A DNA stretch of 9,275 nt from Candidatus Segatella albertsiae (GTDB taxonomy: Bacteria; Bacteroidota; Bacteroidia; Bacteroidales; Bacteroidaceae). Position numbers and translations under genes: made by a program. Under the pieces are notes generated by a model that was given only the letters and a program-made list of their open reading frames with translations, searched no databases and had not been told where the DNA came from. The number at the start of each line of letters is the position of its first letter. Within the stretch, counting starts at the first letter, position 1. The DNA lies in NCBI GenBank assembly GCA_002451555.1, contig DKCU01000102.1, positions 1-9,275 of the forward strand, given 5' to 3'. Positions 4,626-9,275 of the stretch are shown here, piece by piece.

Positions 4626-6644
4626 ATGACGAAGGCAAGATTACTGACACTTAGCAAGGTGATGCCTCGGCGCAACACATACGACTCAGTGAAAGCCCGA
4701 AAACGCAGACAGGAGCACAACAAGGACTGGGAGCTGAGGTCTCGCTGCTTGAACGCTTGGAACAATCTGAGCGGTGTGCGTGAGACCAGAGCCAGAACCA
4801 TGCGCTACTGCAACGGCGACCAATGGGGCGACACCATCCGTGTATATAAAAATGGATATTGGCAGGAAATGTCCGAGCGTACCTATATGGAGCGGCGCAA
4901 CCAGACACCGATGAGCAACAACATCATGGTGAGCATCTTGGAGTCAATCACAGGTCTCTATGCCAAGCAAGGCACGGAGCCTGTCTGCTTTGCCAGAGAT
5001 AACGACTCCCGACAGTTGAGCGACATGATGAGTGCCACGATGCAGTGCAACTGGCAGACCACCTACATGCAAGACCTTCTGAACCATGCCATCAAGGACT
5101 ACTTGCAGGGTGGGCAGATGTTTGTGCGTGAGAGCTGGGAAGACAAGGAGTTGGAAATGCCCGATGCGTGGACGGAGCAGATGGAACCAGACCACATGTT
5201 TTTCGAGTGTGGCAGCGACCCACGCCACAACGACCTCAGCTTGATTGGCGTATTGCACGATGTGAGCCGAGAGGACTTGTATAAGAAGTTCGCCCGACCA
5301 GAATACAATCTGACTGTTTCCGATTTGGATGCCATCTTCGACCTACACCAGATAGATGATACCAACTACGGTTATGAGTTCAACGAGGAGAAAGCCTTGG
5401 AGAATCTAAGCTTTGACTGTAGCAACAAGGGTAGGCACTATGTGAGAGTGATAGAGGTCTGGACCACGGAAACCAAGGCAAGATTGCAGTGCTTCGACCC
5501 GATAGCCACAAGTGGCAACAACGCCTACTTCCGCATCGACATGGACGATGCAGCGATGATAGCCAAGCTAAAGAGCGACAACGAGAAGCGCAAGCAGCAA
5601 TATGACGAGATGGGCGTGCCTGAGGACGAGCGAGCCTATATCTCTTCCGAGCCGATTGCCGATAAGTACTGGTACTACACCTACATGGCTCCTGATGGAA
5701 CCATCCTATGCCAAGGTGAAACCCCTTACGATTACAAGTCGCACCCCTTCACCATGAAGCTCTATCCGTACATCAATGGCGAGATTCATCCCTTCATGGC
5801 TAACGTGATAGACCAGCAACGCTACATCAACCGCTTGATCGTGATGAACGACATGGCAATCCGCAGCAGCTTCAAGGGCTTCAAGATGATACCTAAGAAT
5901 ATGCTGGGTGGAAAATCGCCTGAGCAGTTCATGGAAGAGGCGATAGAGTACGATGGATGGATATTCTATACGCCAGACCCAAGAACACCGAACCAACGCC
6001 CAGAGATTATCACCTCGAACGCCGTGAACATCGGAACCAACGAACTCCTCCAGATAGAGCTGAACCTTATCAGAGAGGTTACCAACGTGAGCGGTGCCTT
6101 GCAGGGTAAGACTCCAAGCGCAGGAACTTCGGCAGCACGCTATGCACAGGAGAGCCAGAACGCCACCACCTCTTTATATACCATCCTGTCCGATATGGAG
6201 GTGTTCACCGAGAAACTTGCCACCAAGAAGTGCATGACCATTCAGCAGTTCTATGAGAACGGACGAAGGATATTCAATAAGGACGGACAGAACATCTACA
6301 ACTACGACCGTCTGACCGCTAGGGATGTACACTTCAAGATAAGCATCAAGAATGCCGCAGCCACCGCCGCATACAACACCTTGCAGAATGATGAGTTGAA
6401 GGAACTCTTACAGATGGGAGCCATCAACCTCGTTCAGTACTTGCAGAATGTCAACAAGCCATTCGCCGACAAGTTGCTGGCTAGCGTGCAGGAGCAGCAG
6501 GCTCAGCTGGAACAGATGTACGCACAGCAACAACAGATGGCTATGCAGCAAGGCGGCGGACAGGTGGACGAGAACGGCATCGTGCAGGGCGCAGACCAGA
6601 ACGCAGTAAACCAATTCTTCAATGGTAACAATCAAGCAGCATAA
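4626..6644 (+). CDS. Portal protein
   Basis: The 672-aa product has portal length and pattern. A basic N-terminus leads to NAWNNLSGVRETRARTMRYCNGDQW (residues about 39-63), then NNIMVSILESITGLYAKQ, typical of the portal clip/wing start. The FARDNDSRQ...DLLNHAIKDYLQGG region follows. FMANVIDQQRYINRLIVMND begins the stem helices. NVSGALQGKTPSAGTSAARYAQESQNATTSL (with GTSAARYAQ at about 500-508) is the conserved segment before the crown helices in many gut phage portals. Residues about 622-646 are Gln-rich and the tail is Asn/Gln-rich, probably disordered. Twelve copies would form the DNA gate at the capsid vertex, docking the terminase and the connector proteins. It heads the rightward operon, divergent from scaffold and capsid, whereas phages usually place portal between terminase and scaffold on one strand. 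The assignment rests on pattern and context. Confidence 0.85.
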   Translation: MTKARLLTLSKVMPRRNTYDSVKARKRRQEHNKDWELRSRCLNAWNNLSGVRETRARTMRYCNGDQWGDTIRVYKNGYWQEMSERTYMERRNQTPMSNNIMVSILESITGLYAKQGTEPVCFARDNDSRQLSDMMSATMQCNWQTTYMQDLLNHAIKDYLQGGQMFVRESWEDKELEMPDAWTEQMEPDHMFFECGSDPRHNDLSLIGVLHDVSREDLYKKFARPEYNLTVSDLDAIFDLHQIDDTNYGYEFNEEKALENLSFDCSNKGRHYVRVIEVWTTETKARLQCFDPIATSGNNAYFRIDMDDAAMIAKLKSDNEKRKQQYDEMGVPEDERAYISSEPIADKYWYYTYMAPDGTILCQGETPYDYKSHPFTMKLYPYINGEIHPFMANVIDQQRYINRLIVMNDMAIRSSFKGFKMIPKNMLGGKSPEQFMEEAIEYDGWIFYTPDPRTPNQRPEIITSNAVNIGTNELLQIELNLIREVTNVSGALQGKTPSAGTSAARYAQESQNATTSLYTILSDMEVFTEKLATKKCMTIQQFYENGRRIFNKDGQNIYNYDRLTARDVHFKISIKNAAATAAYNTLQNDELKELLQMGAINLVQYLQNVNKPFADKLLASVQEQQAQLEQMYAQQQQMAMQQGGGQVDENGIVQGADQNAVNQFFNGNNQAA

Positions 6645-6647
6645 AGT

Positions 6648-7163
6648 ATGGCAGGAATCATTCAAACGATAACAGTAAATTACAGCGACCTCAAAGACGA
6701 GGTAAGAAGAAGCCTCTCAATTATCGGAAAGAGGACGGCAGACAAGCAGGGGAATATCTTGTTTGCAAGTGTAACCTTGACTACAGCCGAGGAAGACATC
6801 TTGAAGTCGTATCTAAAAGAAGCCATGGAGTCTTTCGTAAGCAACTTTTCCGACTTGGCAATTTGCTATATGGATAACGACTTCAATGTAAACATCGTGC
6901 TGACTCGCCGAAGAGCTAAGACAGGGCTTGTCGATGCCATAGCTAGCAATTTCAAAAGCTATGCTTCTTCCTATGTTACCTATCAAGTAACCAGTGTAAC
7001 TGCACCAGATATAGCCAAGAAATATGCAGAGAATATGACCGATAAGCTGAATGAGGCTATCAAGCTGATTTATGCAGTAGAGCCACCTTCGCCTAGCGGC
7101 AAGACCTTGCTAGATATGACAGGGGAAGTGATATTGGATAACAAACCAGTGGTATTAAAATAA
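6648..7163 (+). CDS. Connector-like protein A (171 aa, family unknown)
   Basis: This gene starts 3 nt after the portal stop. The 171-aa product has a beta start (ITVNYSDLKDEV), a charged stretch, a helix (TTAEEDILKSYLKEAMESFVSNF, about 45-67), a strand (FNVNIVLTRRR, 79-89) and two long helices (LVDAIASNFKSYASSYVTYQ and DIAKKYAENMTDKLNEAIKLI, about 94-141), then a Pro-rich C-terminus. The order and spacing match the next two gene products, pointing to diverged copies of one fold. The helical pair resembles the core of small head-tail adaptors. An adaptor, tail-terminator or other virion-interface role is inferred; I cannot name the family. Confidence 0.55.
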   Translation: MAGIIQTITVNYSDLKDEVRRSLSIIGKRTADKQGNILFASVTLTTAEEDILKSYLKEAMESFVSNFSDLAICYMDNDFNVNIVLTRRRAKTGLVDAIASNFKSYASSYVTYQVTSVTAPDIAKKYAENMTDKLNEAIKLIYAVEPPSPSGKTLLDMTGEVILDNKPVVLK

Positions 7164-7172
7164 GTAAAGACT

Positions 7173-7967
7173 ATGATTATAAAATTTCAAATTGTAAAGT
7201 CGGCTGTCCTCAACGAGGTCAAGAATGCCACCTTCTTGAAAGCAAAGGTGGATGGGGCGACCGATGACAAGGCTATCAAACTCAGTTTCAACGAGGCAGC
7301 AGGAACGGAAGATGTTCATGAGCAGACCCTTACGCACGACTTCCAGACTGCCCTCGAAGTGGTAAAGACCATCCTCGCAGACTACATCGTATCGAACGAG
7401 CAGACCATGGGCGACAACATCATCTACTACAACGACAAGACCGATGATGTGGTGGAGTTCACGCTGAACGCCTCTCGCCGCTGCAACGGAACTTTGACCG
7501 ACACTTTGGCACGCATGGTAGCCAAGTATGTAGAGGACTACATGATTTTCCAGTGGTGGCTCAAAACCACCAACCAGAAGCAAGCCGAGCCGTACCAAGC
7601 ATTCCTCACCATTGACGAGCAGAGCATCCGCCGATGCTTTGTGCTGAGTGGTCCGGTCGTTCCTGCCGTGCCTTACACCCAGCATCTTACAGCAAAGGTA
7701 GATGGAAGCGAGGAAGACGGAGCCGCGACCATCCGCATAGACGAGGAAGATGTAACCCTCTCTTACAGCATAGACGATGGAGCGATAGATGATATTGAGG
7801 CGAGAAGTTCCGACCCTACCATCTTGGAGGTTCACCGTAGTCAAGAGCCTCACGCCTTCTGGTTGAAGCCTGTCAATACAGGCGTGGCATACGTAACATT
7901 GTTCTCCCGACACAGCGACAAACTATGTGTGGAGGTGGAACTAACCGTAGCAAAGGAGGTGGAATAA
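7173..7967 (+). CDS. Connector-like protein B with C-terminal Ig-like domain (264 aa)
   Basis: The N-terminal about 160 residues repeat the plan of the preceding protein: beta start (KFQIVKSAVLNEVKNA), helix (LTHDFQTALEVVKTILADYI, about 53-72), strand then a double Arg (VVEFTLNASRR, 93-103) and two helices (LTDTLARMVAKYVEDYMIFQWW, about 108-129, and about 140-155). Residues about 194-260 look like a bacterial Ig-like (BIG2-type) domain: SYSIDDGAIDDIEARSSDPTILEV, then FWLKPVNTGVAYVTLFSR and a final VEVELTV strand, with the usual Gly-x-Ala before the G-A-x-V-T strand. Ig-like domains on virion proteins often mediate weak surface binding. The stop overlaps the next start by one base (TAATG). The role is inferred as structural. 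Confidence 0.55.
   Translation: MIIKFQIVKSAVLNEVKNATFLKAKVDGATDDKAIKLSFNEAAGTEDVHEQTLTHDFQTALEVVKTILADYIVSNEQTMGDNIIYYNDKTDDVVEFTLNASRRCNGTLTDTLARMVAKYVEDYMIFQWWLKTTNQKQAEPYQAFLTIDEQSIRRCFVLSGPVVPAVPYTQHLTAKVDGSEEDGAATIRIDEEDVTLSYSIDDGAIDDIEARSSDPTILEVHRSQEPHAFWLKPVNTGVAYVTLFSRHSDKLCVEVELTVAKEVE
7952..7960 (+). promoter_or_regulatory. Strong Shine-Dalgarno sequence
   Basis: AAAGGAGGT lies within the last codons of the preceding gene, six bases before the ATG at 7967. It settles that ATG as the start over the upstream in-frame ATG at 7925. A full Shine-Dalgarno is notable because most starts in this window lack one, as is usual in Bacteroidetes. Confidence 0.6.
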
Positions 7968-8575
7968 TGGAGTTCAACGCACTACACCCAACGCATATTT
8001 TTCGTGAGCAAGGATGGAAGCCAGAGCCTAATCCGTTCTTGCCACGACCACCACGCCCAGCCCACATCTATTTCGACAAGCACATATTCATCTATGCCTC
8101 TCAACTCTGGTACGACATAGACGCTACCACGCTGATGATAGGCAGGGCGAGACGAGGGAGCGAGACCAAGCAAGACGAAATCATCCCTACTAGCGAGAAC
8201 GACCAAGAGCGACCGCTTTTCTTCCGATGGTTCGACAAATATCTAGCCAAGGCAGAGTCCCTTCTGCAAGCCTACATCATGAAGCCGAAGGGAAAAGTGA
8301 GAGACAACGCCTTGAATCAATGGGAGGAAAAGGAGTTGTGGCTAAGGATGCCCGACTATTGGGACGATACCCGATACGATAGCTTGGTACAGGCTATCCA
8401 TCAGTATATATCCACAGGCGCACTCTATGAGTACTTCATGCTCACGCTGACTAGCAAAGACCCTCTCACGGTGGATAAGCAGACCCAACTAAATGAGGCG
8501 GAGCTAGACTTGATAGATGCAGCCAACGCTATCAAGCCTGGGGCAATGGTACACATGATGAAACCATTCGGATAA
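7967..8575 (+). CDS. Connector-like protein C (202 aa, family unknown)
   Basis: The start is the ATG overlapping the previous stop by one base, supported by AAAGGAGGT upstream. The 202-aa product opens with a Pro/aromatic-rich arm (residues about 17-36: WKPEPNPFLPRPPRPAHIYF), unlike its two upstream neighbours. It then follows the same plan: strand region (HIFIYASQLWYDI), helix (FDKYLAKAESLLQAYIM, about 89-105), strand and tryptophan-rich turn (KELWLRMPDYWDD), and two long helices (YDSLVQAIHQYISTGALYEYFMLT and LNEAELDLIDAAN, about 137-187). The C-terminal helical pair lines up with those of the two upstream proteins. I infer a third copy of the same connector-like fold. The extended N-terminal arm may thread into a neighbouring subunit. 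There is no firm family. Confidence 0.5.
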   Translation: MEFNALHPTHIFREQGWKPEPNPFLPRPPRPAHIYFDKHIFIYASQLWYDIDATTLMIGRARRGSETKQDEIIPTSENDQERPLFFRWFDKYLAKAESLLQAYIMKPKGKVRDNALNQWEEKELWLRMPDYWDDTRYDSLVQAIHQYISTGALYEYFMLTLTSKDPLTVDKQTQLNEAELDLIDAANAIKPGAMVHMMKPFG

Positions 8576-8578
8576 AAG

Positions 8579-8585
8579 AAAGGAG
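8579..8585 (+). promoter_or_regulatory. Shine-Dalgarno-like site before the 131-aa gene
   Basis: AAAGGAG lies nine bases before the ATG at 8595 and supports that start. It falls in the 19-nt gap after the previous stop. Confidence 0.45.
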
Positions 8586-8594
8586 TATTGAAGT

Positions 8595-8990
8595 ATGGAA
8601 GATTTCGATTTTCAGACCGTAAGGGAACTAAAGAAGGAGAGGGCAGAGAAAGCCAAGAAAGTTCTGCCTGTCAAGAAGAGCGCACAGAAGGAGTTCTTGC
8701 GTGACTATTTGGCTAGAAACCAAGAGCTGTTTGAGGAAAAGATGTTGGAGTTAGCAGAATATGACCCCAAAACTTTTTGTACCATCCACTCTGGCTTGAT
8801 GAAGCACATGATACCTAAGCAGAGCGAGGTGAGCGTAACCCACGGACTGGATGAAGACTTCAAGCAGCTCGCCGCCATGGGCATGACAAAAGTGAGCAAT
8901 GACAGGGCTATAGATATGGAAAGCGTCCCAAAAATACAGGACGCTGACTTTGAGGAACTAAATGACTTGGGAAATGGCACAGGTAACTGA
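8595..8990 (+). CDS. Putative small terminase-like protein (131 aa)
   Basis: The 131-aa product is charged and helical. A Lys/Glu-rich N-terminus (RELKKERAEKAKKVLPVKKS, about 10-29) leads to FLRDYLARNQELFEEKMLELAEYDPKTFCTIHSGLMKHMIPKQSEV (about 34-79), a pair of helices ending in the motif IPKQ. A helix pair of the kind DPxxF-helix-xIPK occurs in small proteins just upstream of the large terminase in Bacteroidales phages as far as I recall. The gene overlaps the next one by 17 nt, the tight coupling expected of a small-large terminase pair. No obvious helix-turn-helix is visible, so DNA recognition is unproven. The small-terminase role is inferred mostly from position. Confidence 0.45.
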   Translation: MEDFDFQTVRELKKERAEKAKKVLPVKKSAQKEFLRDYLARNQELFEEKMLELAEYDPKTFCTIHSGLMKHMIPKQSEVSVTHGLDEDFKQLAAMGMTKVSNDRAIDMESVPKIQDADFEELNDLGNGTGN

Positions 8991-9275
8991 AAAGGAAATA
9001 GATGACCTCGTACTGGAGAACCGAGCGAGGTACGAAGAGATATACGGAACGTACAATCCGTGGACTGGCGAAAACTGCTACGACATGGAGCACAGGGAAC
9101 TGTTGGAACTGCCCGACTTCATGATCAAGAAGATGTGGGTACCAAGGGAATGTATGCGTACCTTATTATATAGGGGACTCAAACAGGTGGGCAGTCTGAA
9201 AGAATACATCATACAGGTATGGGGGCGAGAGTACAACGAGAAAAGCTATTATACCAAACAGCTCATCATGGTGCT
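8974..9275 (+). CDS. Terminase large subunit, N-terminal part (cut by right edge)
   Basis: The frame opens at the ATG at 8974, inside the end of the previous gene (17-nt overlap), and runs open for 100 codons to the window edge. The visible part reads MAQVTEKEIDDLVLENRARYEEI, then YGTYNPWTGENCYDMEHRELLELPDF (about 24-49), WVPRECM, and a helix with GLKQVGSLKEYIIQVWG. The YNPxTGE signature, followed by a Leu-Pro-Asp-Phe stretch and a helix with GS(L/I)K, is the N-terminal pattern I know from large terminases of Bacteroidales gut phages. The ATPase Walker motifs and nuclease domain would lie beyond the edge, so the call cannot be confirmed here. It would power DNA packaging through the portal encoded upstream in the same operon. 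Confidence 0.6.
   Translation, partial: MAQVTEKEIDDLVLENRARYEEIYGTYNPWTGENCYDMEHRELLELPDFMIKKMWVPRECMRTLLYRGLKQVGSLKEYIIQVWGREYNEKSYYTKQLIMV

Larger units (their letters stand above)
4461..4628. repeat. Inverted duplication of a promoter cassette (divergent control region)
   Basis: Four paired blocks share one symmetry centre close to 4544. (1) TTTACCC... half-sites at 4520-4536 and 4552-4568 are inverted copies with 15 of 17 matches, both differences being transitions. (2) GGCGCAAA at 4490-4497 mirrors TTTGCGCC at 4591-4598 exactly. (3) Leaders ending GTGTAAA-G/T-AAAT precede both ATGs. (4) The start codons at 4463 and 4626 are themselves equidistant from the centre. The stretches between the blocks have diverged, so the blocks look selected. 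The whole intergenic region 4464-4625 is explained by this structure. Confidence 0.75.

Noticed and set aside
7155..7913. 252-codon minus-strand open frame
   Set aside because: It lies opposite the 264-aa gene, which has a good start, operon spacing and recognisable domain structure. The antisense product has no coherent pattern and ends in the intergenic gap.
7925..7966. Earlier ATG for the 202-aa protein
   Set aside because: It would overlap the previous gene by 43 nt and add a Gly/Ser-rich peptide, while the ATG at 7967 has a full Shine-Dalgarno and a one-base stop-start overlap.

Overview
This window is a piece of the virion-gene region of a tailed double-stranded DNA bacteriophage, or prophage, probably of a gut Bacteroidales host (Bacteroides/Prevotella group). 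No host gene is visible. The host guess rests on a -7 box matching the Bacteroidetes consensus TAnnTTTG before the portal gene, on A/T-rich leaders without Shine-Dalgarno sequences at most starts, and on a resemblance, from memory, of the portal, capsid and terminase N-terminus to Bacteroidales phages. No database search was possible.

Layout. Two gene blocks diverge from a 162-bp control region (4464-4625). Leftwards (minus strand): scaffold-like protein (4463-3669), major capsid protein (3634-1946), a 139-aa protein (1854-1435), a head-tail connector/adaptor candidate (1370-627), a 92-aa protein (621-343) and the start of a decapeptide-repeat tail fibre protein cut by the left edge (356-1). 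Rightwards (plus strand): portal protein (4626-6644), three small proteins that look like diverged copies of one fold (6648-7163, 7173-7967, 7967-8575), a 131-aa protein in the usual small-terminase position (8595-8990) and the probable N-terminus of the large terminase cut by the right edge (8974-9275). Genes are tightly packed, several overlap by 1-17 nt, and apart from the control region the largest gap is 91 bp, just after the capsid gene.

The most notable element is a 27-nt sequence at 1406-1432, read on the minus strand, between the 139-aa gene and the connector gene. It has the full architecture of a type I-C CRISPR repeat with a shortened stem: 5' GT, a 5-bp stem closed by a GAAA tetraloop, and the 3' end TGGATTGAAAC. 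There is one copy only, with no array, leader or cas gene. This is what a solitary repeat unit in a phage, of the kind reported as RNA anti-CRISPRs, should look like, although here it sits inside a late structural operon.

The second notable element is the control region, an inverted duplication of a promoter cassette with one centre of symmetry near 4544. On each side, in the same order and at matching distances, lie a 17-bp half-site, an 18-bp spacer, a -7 box ending in TTTGCGCC and a similar leader to the ATG. This probably drives packaging genes (right) and capsid/tail genes (left) together.

How the genes work together: scaffold and capsid protein build the prohead on the portal ring, the terminase packages DNA through the portal, connector-type proteins close the head and join the tail, and the repeat-rich fibre extends outward.
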